This document shows positions 35,440 to 44,194 of a DNA stretch of 64,000 bases, one piece after another; position 1 is the first letter of the stretch; each line of letters begins with the position of its first letter. The notes under the pieces are model-generated. The model did no database searches, had not been told where the DNA came from, and was given only the letters and a program-made list of their open reading frames with translations. This stretch comes from Pedococcus sp. 5OH_020 (GTDB taxonomy: Bacteria; Actinomycetota; Actinomycetes; Actinomycetales; Dermatophilaceae), in NCBI RefSeq assembly GCF_027812955.1, contig NZ_JAPYZV010000008.1, positions 62,001 through 126,000 of the forward strand, written 5' to 3'. The position numbers were made by a program, and so were the translations under genes.

Positions 35440-35532
35440 GCCGTAACGCTAGCCGCGGAACGACCAGGGGGCGACGGAGTTGAGTAGCGTCGGGCCTTCG
35501 ACGTAAGGAGCTCCCGACACTGGACAATGGGG

Positions 35533-35560
35533 CTGGTTCCTGGTTCCTGGTTCCTGGTTC
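35533..35560. repeat. 7-bp direct repeat, four copies
   Basis: CTGGTTC is repeated four times without interruption (35533-35560) in the 154-bp gap between the divergent GNAT and FAD oxidoreductase genes, 33 bp before the latter's ATG. It lies where a promoter would be, so copy number could affect expression by changing promoter spacing. Confidence 0.85.
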
Positions 35561-35593
35561 TCGGACTCCGACACAGAACAAGGAGGGTGCCCG

Positions 35594-36979
35594 ATGACCC
35601 AGCCCGCCGTCCGCAACGGGGGAGTCTCGTTCTGGTACGCGCAGATCGGGTTGCCGGAACCGCGTCGGCCACTGCCCGGCGACATAGAGCTCGATGTGGC
35701 CATCGTGGGCGCCGGCTTCACCGGCCTCTGGGCCGCCTACTACCTTCAGCGAAGCCAGCCCGACCTGCGGATCGCCCTCATCGAGAAGGAGTTCGCCGGT
35801 TTCGGGGCGAGCGGTCGAAACGGAGGATGGCTCTCGGCGGAGCTGGCGGGGACGCGTAAGCGGTACGCCAGAACGCATGGCATCGATGGTGTCGCCGCGT
35901 TGCTGCGTGCGATGAGAGAGGCCGTTGACGAGGTGATCTCCGTCGCCGAGGCGCAGGACATCGACGCCGACATCGCCAAGAACGGCCTCCTGCACGTCGC
36001 ACGCAACCCCGCCCAGGTGGAGCGCCTCGAAGAGGCGTTGGCCGAGGAACGCTACTGGGGCGCAGGCCCGGACGACTTCACCCGTCTGACGAAGGACGAC
36101 CTCGACGACCGAGTGCGGGTCAACGGCGCCCGAGCAGCGATCTACACGCCGCACTGCGCCCGTGTGCAACCAGCCAAGCTGGTCCAAGGACTTGCCCGGG
36201 TGGTCGAGGGGAGCGGCGTTGCGATCTACGAGCAGACGACAGCCACAGAGATCAGGTCCGGCGAGGTCGTCACCGACCGCGGCCGAGTATCCGCTCCGAT
36301 GGTTCTGCGATGTCTCGAGGGGTTCACCGCCAGCATCAAGGGAGAGCGGCGGAACTGGCTACCCATGAACTCGTCGATGATCGTGACGGAACCCCTTGAC
36401 GACCAGGCGCGCGACGAGATCGGCTGGGAGAGGGCGGAGCTGCTCGGGGACTTCGCACACGCCTACATGTATGCGCAGCGGACCGTCGACAACCGGATCG
36501 CCTTGGGTGGCAGGGGAGTCCCGTACCGGTATGGTTCGCGAACCGATGACCGCGGTGCGACCCAAGAGTCGACCATCGAGTCCCTCACTGGGCTGCTGCA
36601 CGACATGTTCCCCCCGACCCGTGGCGTTCCCGTCACCCAGGCCTGGTGCGGTGTGCTGGGCGTACCTCGGGACTGGTGTGCCACGGTGGAGGTGAACCAC
36701 TCGACGGGGCTGGGCACTGCGGGAGGCTACGTAGGCAGCGGTCTGACCACCACCAACCTCGCGGGCCGAACCCTCGCCGACCTGGTGCTCCGTCGCGATA
36801 CCGAGCTGACACGGCTTCCCTGGGTCGGCCGACACGTGCGCCAGTGGGAGCCCGAGCCGCTCCGATGGTTGGGGGTGCAGACCATGTACACCCTCTACCG
36901 CGCCGCCGACCGTCGGGAGCAGGAGCTCAACCACACCAGCAGGATTGCCCGGCTCGGCAACGTGCTGACCGGCCGCTGA
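35594..36979 (+). CDS. FAD-dependent amine/amino acid oxidoreductase
   Basis: A 461-residue DAO-superfamily flavoenzyme. FAD-binding loop DVAIVGAGFTGLWAAYYLQ near residue 34, ASGRNGGWLSAEL near 73 (typical of PuuB-like gamma-glutamylputrescine oxidases), and the C-terminal FAD segment GGYVGSGLTTTNLAGRTLADL near 375. ATG 35594 has AAGGAGGG upstream. It likely oxidises a primary or secondary amine with release of ammonia or an aldehyde. The APC permease nearby may import the substrate. Confidence 0.88.
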   Translation: MTQPAVRNGGVSFWYAQIGLPEPRRPLPGDIELDVAIVGAGFTGLWAAYYLQRSQPDLRIALIEKEFAGFGASGRNGGWLSAELAGTRKRYARTHGIDGVAALLRAMREAVDEVISVAEAQDIDADIAKNGLLHVARNPAQVERLEEALAEERYWGAGPDDFTRLTKDDLDDRVRVNGARAAIYTPHCARVQPAKLVQGLARVVEGSGVAIYEQTTATEIRSGEVVTDRGRVSAPMVLRCLEGFTASIKGERRNWLPMNSSMIVTEPLDDQARDEIGWERAELLGDFAHAYMYAQRTVDNRIALGGRGVPYRYGSRTDDRGATQESTIESLTGLLHDMFPPTRGVPVTQAWCGVLGVPRDWCATVEVNHSTGLGTAGGYVGSGLTTTNLAGRTLADLVLRRDTELTRLPWVGRHVRQWEPEPLRWLGVQTMYTLYRAADRREQELNHTSRIARLGNVLTGR

Positions 36980-37051
36980 CGGCTGACTAGGCAGGGATGA
37001 AGAACGAGGACGCTGTGAAAGGCTGAGCAGATGAAGTAACAGGCCGACACC

Positions 37052-37267
37052 ATGGAAGCGGATGAGGTGGTTGTGGTCCTCGACTGGCTGGAGGACCGTG
37101 GCTACGTGGTGACAGAGGACTGGCGCCCGGTCCGCGTGCAGCTCGCCGCCCGTCAGGGGAGGGTGGACGTGCATCCGATGCACGTTGGACCCAATGGTGA
37201 CGGAGTGCAGCAAGGCCAAGGCGGTGAGGTGTTCCTGCACGCGGCCGACGACCTCAGGTCCCTCTGA
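37052..37267 (+). pseudogene. Nucleotidyltransferase fragment (lincosamide/aminoglycoside type)
   Basis: A 71-codon frame reads LEDRGYVVTEDWRPVRVQLA followed by GRVDVHPMHVGPNGDGVQQG. This is the middle of the small nucleotidyltransferases in which a GGWGVDAL/DLD catalytic part should precede and a C-terminal helix domain should follow. Both are missing: the frame starts at ATG 37052 without a ribosome site and stops at 37267. The family match is by eye. It is best read as a decayed remnant. Confidence 0.55.
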
Positions 37268-37280
37268 GAGGACGGGCCGG

Positions 37281-37931
37281 TCAGCTGGATGCGGTGCGGC
37301 GTAGGGGAGAGCTCGTGAAGCCTCTGGTTGCAGAGTCGGAGAAGGACTCCGCCGGGAGGCGGCGATCCATCAGCGCCATGAGCAGGTAGCGGGCGGGGCC
37401 GCGGAACGGTTGCCCGTCGCCGAAGGCCCAGTCGACGTCGTCGGCCTCGAGCCTGATCCCGGTCAGGTCGAGGTTGAAGTGCTTGAGGCTCAGCGGTGTC
37501 GTCGCGTGGTCGAGAACCAGGCGCATGGCGCCCACGCCGACGGGGTGGTCCACGCCAAGCGGGATAGTGATGTCCAGGCCGTGGACGATGTCATGGGTGA
37601 GGGCGCCCTTCAGGCCGCCGCCTGGGGGCTTCCACGGGTGGTTCTGGTTCTTCAGCCAGTCGTCGAGCAGCGCGTCGATCGGCGCCTGTGCGTCGCGGCG
37701 GGCGACACGGTCGGCCATCCGGGCGAAGCTGCCCCGGGAGCGCACCATCTCGCCCAGCAGCCTGGGGGCTGAATAGCGGAACGGCATGGTCATGTGCGCG
37801 ACGACCTCGCGCACCCGCCACCCCTCGCACAGTGAGGCGCTGTCCCAGTCACCGTCAGCCAGCTCGCGGAGGACGTCACCGAACGCCTGCCGCTCGGCGA
37901 CGACCGTCGCCATCAGGTCGCTGGTCGCCAT
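37281..37931 (-). CDS. Maleylpyruvate-isomerase-like (MDMPI/DinB fold) protein
   Basis: A 216-residue protein of the TIGR03083/MDMPI_N type. N-terminal helical bundle with FGDVLRELADGDWD and CEGWRVREVVAHM (the usual W...V.H motif near residues 38-48). Members are mycothiol-dependent enzymes or unassigned DinB-fold proteins. ATG 37931 abuts the stop of the SRPBCC gene (TGATG). Third gene of an ArsR-SRPBCC-MDMPI operon, a combination common in actinobacteria. Confidence 0.85.
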   Translation of the reverse strand: MATSDLMATVVAERQAFGDVLRELADGDWDSASLCEGWRVREVVAHMTMPFRYSAPRLLGEMVRSRGSFARMADRVARRDAQAPIDALLDDWLKNQNHPWKPPGGGLKGALTHDIVHGLDITIPLGVDHPVGVGAMRLVLDHATTPLSLKHFNLDLTGIRLEADDVDWAFGDGQPFRGPARYLLMALMDRRLPAESFSDSATRGFTSSPLRRTASS

Positions 37932-38374
37932 CACCGCTGCGCCACTGTGAGGGTGGCCAGATGGCTGGCGAACCGGTCCAGGGACGTCAGGAAGCCGGCC
38001 TGCGCCCGCGGGTCGAGAAGCTGCTCCGGGACGTTGGACTGCTCGATGTCGACCTGGGTCCGGTTGTCCCCGAGGTCGGTGAAGGTGACGGTGACGGCCA
38101 TCCCGGAGTGACCCTCCAGCCACGACAGTCGCTCAGGGGCGCGGACCTCCACGTACGTCGCGCTCGTGGCATAGCGGCTGCCGTCGGAGTCGTTGACCAT
38201 CACCGTCGCGAAGGTCCCGCCGGGTCGGGCGTCCACGCTGATCTGGTCGAGCGGTGTGCTCGTGCCGATCGGTCCCCAGAAGCGGGTGAGATGGTGCGGC
38301 TCGACCATGCATCGGAACACCAGGTCCCGAGGGGCGTCGAACACGCGGGTGAAGTTCAGGACGTGCTCAGGCAT
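37931..38374 (-). CDS. SRPBCC/AHSA1-domain protein
   Basis: A 147-residue START-like helix-grip protein of the AHSA1 family: FTRVFDAPRDLVFRCMVEP at the N-terminus, HHLTRFWGP, and a C-terminal helix GFLTSLDRFASHLA. ATG 38374 has GGAGAG upstream and overlaps the arsR-type gene by 8 bp. Such proteins bind small hydrophobic molecules. Ligand unknown. Co-regulated with its neighbours by the ArsR-like protein. Confidence 0.88.
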   Translation of the reverse strand: MPEHVLNFTRVFDAPRDLVFRCMVEPHHLTRFWGPIGTSTPLDQISVDARPGGTFATVMVNDSDGSRYATSATYVEVRAPERLSWLEGHSGMAVTVTFTDLGDNRTQVDIEQSNVPEQLLDPRAQAGFLTSLDRFASHLATLTVAQR

Positions 38375-38723
38375 CGTTCTCTCCGTTCGGGTTGGCTTGC
38401 AACGTACGCAGATGGACATCGAGCTGGTCGAAACGCTGGGACCACAGGCGCCGGTTCGCCTCGATCCAGTCCACGGCGGCGTCCAGCTGGTCGCGCTCCA
38501 GATGACAGGGACGGAACTGCGCCTGCCGGCTGCGGGTTATCAGGCCGGAGCGCTCCAGCACCTTCAGATGCTTGGAGATGCCCGGCAGGCTCAGGTCGAA
38601 AGGCTCGGCGAGCTCCTTCACCGTCGCATCGCCGGCCGTGAGCCGGGTCACGATGGCCCGACGAGTTGGGTCGGCGAGGGCGGCGAACGTCGCGTCGAGT
38701 CGCTGCTCCACGGTGGTGGTCAC
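38367..38723 (-). CDS. ArsR-family transcriptional regulator
   Basis: A 118-residue winged-helix repressor. LDATFAALADPTRRAIVTRL at the N-terminus, recognition helix region LSLPGISKHLKVLERSGLI near residues 43-61. No metal-binding cysteine pair is seen, so it is of the metal-independent type that accompanies SRPBCC genes. GTG 38723 follows GAGGAAA. A longer frame upstream passes through the promoter and is rejected. It probably represses its own operon through the dyad at 38754-38767. Confidence 0.9.
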   Translation of the reverse strand: MTTTVEQRLDATFAALADPTRRAIVTRLTAGDATVKELAEPFDLSLPGISKHLKVLERSGLITRSRQAQFRPCHLERDQLDAAVDWIEANRRLWSQRFDQLDVHLRTLQANPNGENDA

Positions 38724-38750
38724 GGTGTTTCCTCGGACTTCATGTCCGGT

Positions 38751-38779
38751 ACTTAACCGTATGGTTATTTGACTGTCAA
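38751..38779 (-). promoter_or_regulatory. Promoter and dyad operator of the ArsR operon
   Basis: On the minus strand TTGACA (38774-38779) and TTAAGT (38751-38756) are separated by 17 bp. The dyad TAACCATACGGTTA (38754-38767) covers the -10 element and adjoining spacer, a position from which the ArsR-like protein would shut off transcription. Confidence 0.75.
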
Positions 38780-38928
38780 GCGAAATTAACGACGCTGGCG
38801 TCGGCGGCCGAGCCGAGGCATGAAGACCGGTGGTCGGGAGAGAGTTGCGCATGACGCGTCCGGTCGGGCGGGCGCGATGCGGTCGCCCGGCCGGCCCGCC
38901 AGACCACCGAGACGCTCGTGCTGCGGCA

Positions 38929-40035
38929 TCACGACACCCGGAAGCGGACGACATCTCCATCACGGAGGGTCAGCCCGTGTCCCGCGGAGTCGTCGCGCGG
39001 GCTGAGTGAGCCGCCGCACGGGTCCAGGGCACCTTCGAAGAACATCCTCTCTATCCGGGCGTGGTCGTGGAACCACTCGAGGTGCCGCAGGTTCGGGGTG
39101 GCCGCTGCGACGTGCACGTGCAGGTGGGGAGCGCAGTGCCCGGACACGTCGAGACCGAACGAGGCGGTCACCGCGGCCGCGCGCAGCCACTCCGTGATGC
39201 CACCGCACCGTGTCACGTCCACCTGGACGCAGTCGACCGCGCCGGTCTGGCACAGCCGGCGGAAGTAGTAGAGGTCGCTTCCGTACTCCCCAGCCGTCAC
39301 GTCTGCGTCCACGGCGTCGCGCACTTCCCGGAGGCCCTCGTGGTCGTCAGAGGAGACCGGCTCCTCCAGCCACCGGATGTCCAAGGCCGACGCTGCGCGC
39401 ATCAGCCGGATCGCCTGCTTCCTGGAGTATCCGCCGTTGGCGTCCACGTAGAGCTCGACGTCGCTCCCGATGACGCCTCTGGTGTGGCGCATCCGCTCCA
39501 GGTCGCGGTCGGGTCGGGTGCCCCACGCCTCGCCGATCTTGATCTTCACCCGCGGGATCCCCTGCTCGAGCCACCCCTCGAGCTGCTGGTTCAGCTGCGC
39601 CTGGTCGTACGTCGTGAAACCGCCACTGCCGTACACCGGAACGCTGGTGCGCACTGAACCCAGCAGCTGGTGCAGCGGTAGGCCCAGAAGGCGGGACTTG
39701 AGGTCCCACAGAGCCACGTCGACGGCGCTGATGGCGTACGACGCCAGCCCGGGACGACCAGCATTGCGCACCGCGCGGATCATCGCCTGGGACAGGCCGG
39801 GGACATCGAAGGGGTCAGCCCCTTCGACCACTGGCTCGAGGAGCTCATGCACGAGGCCTGCAGCTGCTGCCGGTGCGTACGACCATCCCGTTCCCACCGC
39901 ATCCGCGGCGCCAAGCTGGACCAGCACCAGCGAGGTCGAGTCCCACGACGCCGTACCGTCAGCCTCCGGGGCGTCGGTGGGCACCGTGTAGGCCCGCACC
40001 TCCACCCTGTCGACAGGAGCGGGGGGCTCCCGCAT
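38929..40035 (-). CDS. Enolase-superfamily enzyme (mandelate racemase/sugar-acid dehydratase type)
   Basis: A 368-residue member of the mandelate racemase/muconate lactonising subgroup. Base lysines KIKIGEAW near residue 163, metal ligands in YVDANGGYS, WLEEPVSSDD and TAGEYGS, and a histidine in SGHCAPHLHVH near 310, the arrangement of acid-sugar dehydratases. ATG 40035 overlaps the stop of the TPP-enzyme gene by 1 bp (TGATG). Probably dehydrates or epimerises a sugar acid. Which one is not visible. Confidence 0.88.
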   Translation of the reverse strand: MREPPAPVDRVEVRAYTVPTDAPEADGTASWDSTSLVLVQLGAADAVGTGWSYAPAAAAGLVHELLEPVVEGADPFDVPGLSQAMIRAVRNAGRPGLASYAISAVDVALWDLKSRLLGLPLHQLLGSVRTSVPVYGSGGFTTYDQAQLNQQLEGWLEQGIPRVKIKIGEAWGTRPDRDLERMRHTRGVIGSDVELYVDANGGYSRKQAIRLMRAASALDIRWLEEPVSSDDHEGLREVRDAVDADVTAGEYGSDLYYFRRLCQTGAVDCVQVDVTRCGGITEWLRAAAVTASFGLDVSGHCAPHLHVHVAAATPNLRHLEWFHDHARIERMFFEGALDPCGGSLSPRDDSAGHGLTLRDGDVVRFRVS

Positions 40036-41828
40036 CAGTCCCCGCCGCCTGGCATGACTTCGGCCACCTTCGTCCTGACGCCTTCCTTGATGACGCCCCA
40101 GCGGTCCTCGTCGCCCTTCAGGATGGACTTCGCCGTGGACTTCATCTCCGTCCAGCTAGCGTGAGGAGGCACGGGTGGCACATCGGGGTCGACGTGCACG
40201 TCCAAGACCGTGGGACGGGTGGCCGCGAACGCCTGCCGCCACGCGTCAACCAGCTGGTCGGGGCTGGTGACCCGGATCGCCTGCAGTCCTAGGCTCTCGG
40301 CGAACCCCGCATAGTCCACTTCCGGCAGGGTCTGGGACTCCACGAACTTGGGCGCGCCCTCCATGGCCCGCATCTCCCAGGTGACCTGGTTGAGGTCGTT
40401 GTTGTGCAGGACGGCTACCACCAGCCGCGGGTCGCTCCACTGGTGCCAGTAGTGCTTCACCGTGATCAGCTCGGCAAGGCCGTTCATCTGCATTGCGCCG
40501 TCGCCGGCGAAGACGACAGCCGGCCGGTCAGGGTGGGCGAACTTGGCCCCGATGCCATATGGCACCGCCGGTCCCATCGTGGCCAGGGTTCCCGACAACG
40601 ACCCGCGCATCTGCGACCGGAACTTCAGCTGGCGGGCGTACCAGTTCGCGGACGAGCCGGAGTCCGCCGCCACCATCGCATCCGAGGGCAGCTGCTTGGA
40701 TGCCTCGTGGAACAGCAGCTGGGGGTTGACCGGGTCGGCCTCGACCAGCGCCTCCCGCTCCATGGCGGCCCACCAGTCGGCCACGTTGGACTCGATGGTC
40801 TCTCGCCAGCCCCGGTTCTCGTTCCGGCGCAGGTGCGGGATGAGGGCCCGCAGGGTGGTCGCCGCGTCCCCGACGAGGTTGAGCTCATAGGGATAGCGCA
40901 TGCCGATGAACTTGCCGTCCAGGTCGATCTGGACCGCCCGGGCCTGTCCGAACGCCGGCATGAACTGGGTGTAGGGGAAGTTGGACCCCACGGTCAGGAG
41001 CGTGTCGCAGCCCGCCATCAGCTCGTAGCTGGGGCGAGTTCCGAGCAGGCCGATCGACCCGGTGACCCAGGGCAGCTCGTCGGACAGGACATCCTTGCCG
41101 AGCAGCGCCTTCGCCACGCCGGCGCCCAGGACCTCGGCGACCTCCTCGATCTCGGCGCGAGCACCCCGAGCGCCCTGACCGATCAGGATGGCGGGCTTGG
41201 TGCCGCTGCTCAGCAGGTCGGCCGCCTCACGCACCGCCTCGTCTCCCGGCGCCACCTCGGGCCACCGGACGCCCAAGCTGGACGGCACCATCTTCATGGC
41301 ATGAGTGGGTGCCGAGTACGCGAGCTCCTGGACGTCGGAGGGGATGATGACGGCCGTCGGGGCGCGCTCGGCAAGGGCTATGCGGACCGCGCGGTCCAGC
41401 ACGTTCGGCAGCTGCTCCGGCACGGTCACCATCTGGACGAACTCGCTCGCCACGTCCTTGAACAGCGAGAGGAGGTCCACCTCCTGCTGGTAGGCCCCGC
41501 CCATGCCACTTCGAGCGGTCTGACCGACGATGGCGACGACCGGTACGTGGTCGAGCTTGGCGTCGTAGAGACCGTTGAGCAGGTGAATGGCGCCCGGTCC
41601 AGATGTCGCCATGCACACCCCGAGCCTCCCGCCGAACTTCGCGTAGCCCACAGCCTCGAACGCCGACATCTCCTCGTGGCGCGACTGCACGAACTGCGGT
41701 GAGTTGTCGGCTCGCCCGAACGCGGCGAGGATGCCGTTGATGCCGTCGCCCGGAAAGGCGAACACATGCTCGACCCCCCATTCGCGCAGGCGCTCGAGCA
41801 GATGGTCGGAGACCGTCTGTGCAGCCAT
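40035..41828 (-). CDS. Thiamine-pyrophosphate-dependent oxidase/decarboxylase
   Basis: A 597-residue TPP enzyme of the pyruvate oxidase/acetolactate synthase superfamily. N-terminal FAFPGDGINGILAA with the activating glutamate in SRHEEMSAFEA near residue 51, and C-terminal diphosphate motif GDGAMQMNGLAELI near 433 with NND about 28 residues on. Closest to PoxB-like and unassigned TPP-requiring proteins found near sugar-acid genes. Co-translated with the enolase-superfamily gene, so it may act on a 2-keto acid derived from its product. Alternatively pyruvate oxidase. Confidence 0.88.
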   Translation of the reverse strand: MAAQTVSDHLLERLREWGVEHVFAFPGDGINGILAAFGRADNSPQFVQSRHEEMSAFEAVGYAKFGGRLGVCMATSGPGAIHLLNGLYDAKLDHVPVVAIVGQTARSGMGGAYQQEVDLLSLFKDVASEFVQMVTVPEQLPNVLDRAVRIALAERAPTAVIIPSDVQELAYSAPTHAMKMVPSSLGVRWPEVAPGDEAVREAADLLSSGTKPAILIGQGARGARAEIEEVAEVLGAGVAKALLGKDVLSDELPWVTGSIGLLGTRPSYELMAGCDTLLTVGSNFPYTQFMPAFGQARAVQIDLDGKFIGMRYPYELNLVGDAATTLRALIPHLRRNENRGWRETIESNVADWWAAMEREALVEADPVNPQLLFHEASKQLPSDAMVAADSGSSANWYARQLKFRSQMRGSLSGTLATMGPAVPYGIGAKFAHPDRPAVVFAGDGAMQMNGLAELITVKHYWHQWSDPRLVVAVLHNNDLNQVTWEMRAMEGAPKFVESQTLPEVDYAGFAESLGLQAIRVTSPDQLVDAWRQAFAATRPTVLDVHVDPDVPPVPPHASWTEMKSTAKSILKGDEDRWGVIKEGVRTKVAEVMPGGGD

Positions 41829-41864
41829 GTCGTTTCTCCTGTCGAGTGAATCGGCGTTACGTCG

Positions 41865-43535
41865 CTAGGGCTTTCGCGTCGGGGGCTGCCCGGACCGGGC
41901 GCCCCGGGCGAGTAGGTCTGCCGCCCTGGCCGCGAGGGCCATGATGGTCAGTGCAGGGTTGGCGCTGCCCTGGGTCGGCAGCACGCTTCCATCGGTGATG
42001 AACAGGTTCGGGACGGCGAAGGTCCGGCATGACCGGTCGACCACGCCCTGTGATGCGTCGGTGGCCATGCGTGCACCGCCCACGAGGTGGGCGAACCGGT
42101 CGATGGTGATGACCTCGTCGGCGCCCGCGGCACGCAGGATGCACTCCATGACCTCCCGGGCGGCCTTCATGAGCATCCGGTCGTTGTCCCCCTGGGAGTA
42201 TGCGAAGTGCGCTACCGGCATACCGTGACGGTCCTGTTCCGAGTCCAGCGTCACGCGGTTGTCCGCTCGGGGCAGGAACTCGCACAGAGCGCCCAGGCAG
42301 GCCCAGTGGGGATAGTCGCTCATGTAGCGACGAAGGTCGTCGCCGAAGTGCCCTTGGGCCGAGACGTGCTCCGCCCAGGTGATCGGTAGCGGGGACACCG
42401 TCTGGATGGAGAAGCCGCGCTTGTACGGCTTCGTCGGGTCCGTCTCGTAGAACGCCTCGGTGCTGACCTCGGGTGGCGGGCCCTTCCACATCCGCACCTC
42501 GGTGCCGAACCGGCCGGCGGTCTGCGGCGCCCCCTGGACCATCAGGTACCTGCCGACTTGGTCGTAGTCGTTGCACAGGCCGTGGGGAAAACGCGCGGAT
42601 GCCGAGTTGAGCAGGAGGCGTGGCGTCTCGATGGAGTAGCCGGCTACCGCGACCAGGCGGGCCCGCTGGAACCGTTGCCTGCCGCGCCGCAGGAAGTGCA
42701 CCCCGGTGGCCAGCCCGCTGCGATCGTCCACCTGCACGCGCGTGACCATAGAGTCGGCACGCACCTCCGCCCCCCGCGAGAGGGCGTCGGGGACGTGCGT
42801 GATCAGGGGGGACGCCTTCGCGTTGACCTTGCAGCCCTGCAGGCAGAAGCCGCGGTAGATGCAGTGCGCCCGGTGGCCGAAACGGCCGTTCGCTATTGCG
42901 ACCGGTCCCACGCGCGCGTCGATCCCCAGGGCGTGGGCACCACGCAGGAACACCTCGCCGTTGCCGCTGACAGGGTGTGGCGAGTGTGGGTACCCGTGCG
43001 GGTCGCCCCACGGCCAGTGTTCGCCTGCGACCGGCAGCTCGCCCTCGATCTCCTCATAGAAGGAGCGGAGGTCCGCGTACGTGATCGGCCAGTCCGCGCC
43101 TACTCCGTCCTCGGACCGGGTGCGAAAGTCGCTGGGGTGGAACCGGGGGGTGTATCCGGCGAAGTGCACCATGGAGCCGCCCACCCCTCGGCCGGAGTTG
43201 TTGGAGCCGAGGGGGACCGGGTCTGCCCCGGAGATGACGCGGGGTTCCTCCCAGTACAGGTGGTGCGAGCCGGCTTCGTCGCTGACCCAGTCCTGCTCCG
43301 GATCCCAGAACGGGCCCGCGTCGAGGGCGACGACCCGCCACCCGCGCCGCGCCAGACGCTGCAGGAGTGTCGAGCCACCGGCGCCGCAGCCGACGATGAC
43401 GAGGTCCACCTCGTCATCGTCGTCGAAGGTCCGCATGTCCGCGCGTAGCCGGTGGTTCACGTCCCGACCGTCGGCGGGGACCAGCCAGGCCGACTCGTTC
43501 CGCCGACGCAGGGCGCGGCTGTCGAGGCCCTTCAC
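41865..43535 (-). CDS. GMC-type oxidoreductase (gluconate 2-dehydrogenase large-subunit-like)
   Basis: A 556-residue flavoprotein. FAD loop VDLVIVGCGAGGSTLLQRLA near residue 42, GRGVGGSMVHFAGYTPRF near 110, and the C-terminal GMC segment TDGSVLPTQGSANPALTIMA near 515. The Cys in HCIYRGFCLQGCKVNA suggests a redox or metal site. GTG 43535 overlaps the stop of the subunit-3-like gene by 4 bp. The pair resembles membrane sugar dehydrogenases that feed electrons to the respiratory chain, though no cytochrome c subunit gene is present. Confidence 0.9.
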   Translation of the reverse strand: MKGLDSRALRRRNESAWLVPADGRDVNHRLRADMRTFDDDDEVDLVIVGCGAGGSTLLQRLARRGWRVVALDAGPFWDPEQDWVSDEAGSHHLYWEEPRVISGADPVPLGSNNSGRGVGGSMVHFAGYTPRFHPSDFRTRSEDGVGADWPITYADLRSFYEEIEGELPVAGEHWPWGDPHGYPHSPHPVSGNGEVFLRGAHALGIDARVGPVAIANGRFGHRAHCIYRGFCLQGCKVNAKASPLITHVPDALSRGAEVRADSMVTRVQVDDRSGLATGVHFLRRGRQRFQRARLVAVAGYSIETPRLLLNSASARFPHGLCNDYDQVGRYLMVQGAPQTAGRFGTEVRMWKGPPPEVSTEAFYETDPTKPYKRGFSIQTVSPLPITWAEHVSAQGHFGDDLRRYMSDYPHWACLGALCEFLPRADNRVTLDSEQDRHGMPVAHFAYSQGDNDRMLMKAAREVMECILRAAGADEVITIDRFAHLVGGARMATDASQGVVDRSCRTFAVPNLFITDGSVLPTQGSANPALTIMALAARAADLLARGARSGQPPTRKP

Positions 43536-44194
43536 GGGTTCTCCCGCAGTCGCAGTGGGTCGAGGGTCGGCCGGATGTCCTTGACCTCCCACGGCTCGCG
43601 GGCATCCAGCCCCAGGTGCTTGTAGCCCCGCGGGTACGCAGGGCCCCCGAAGCCGATCTCGTCCCAGGCCCAGGGGTGGGCGTAGAACGCGGTGTCGGCG
43701 TAGCGCGTCCACAGGCTCCACACCGACTGGGCTGGCATGCCGTGCCACGCTCCTCGCCATCGCTGTATGGCGCGCAGGCTAGCCTCCTGCTCCGGCCAGG
43801 AACAGTCAGCGAATGGCGCGCCGAGCCGGGAGCAAGCGTCTTCCTCGAGCGCGGCGAGGCTGTTTCGCCACGCCAGGTCGTCCGGCGGCATGTCCACGTG
43901 GTGCCAACCGTCGCCTTGGCCCTCGGCGAGCCGACTGTCGATCATCCGCACCACCGGCACCCGAGGATCCTCGTGCTGCCCGAGCAGCTGGTCCGTGAGC
44001 GCGCACGCCACCGCCTCCTCCCGCTGGGTGAAGAAGCGCAGGCCGACGGGAATGCCGACTCGCGGTGCGACGACGCCCGTGGTGGCCATGTCCCAGTGTG
44101 AGCTCTGTCCGAGCGTGTCCAGCCCGGGGTAGCGACCGCCGCCGTGATCGACGCTCAGGGGCAGCTTGGGTTGACCTGAGGAAGAGGCGCTCAC
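43532..44194 (-). CDS. Gluconate 2-dehydrogenase subunit 3-like protein
   Basis: A 220-residue protein of the gluconate 2-dehydrogenase subunit 3 family, the small partner of GMC flavoproteins: FFTQREEAVACALTDQLL near residue 53, WHHVDMPPDDLAWRNSLAAL, and a C-terminal FYAHPWAWDEIGFGGPAYPR near 180. No Tat or Sec signal is evident at the chosen GTG 44194, which overlaps the preceding stop. Possibly both subunits are cytoplasmic or the signal is absent from this family branch. Confidence 0.88.
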   Translation of the reverse strand: MSASSSGQPKLPLSVDHGGGRYPGLDTLGQSSHWDMATTGVVAPRVGIPVGLRFFTQREEAVACALTDQLLGQHEDPRVPVVRMIDSRLAEGQGDGWHHVDMPPDDLAWRNSLAALEEDACSRLGAPFADCSWPEQEASLRAIQRWRGAWHGMPAQSVWSLWTRYADTAFYAHPWAWDEIGFGGPAYPRGYKHLGLDAREPWEVKDIRPTLDPLRLRENP

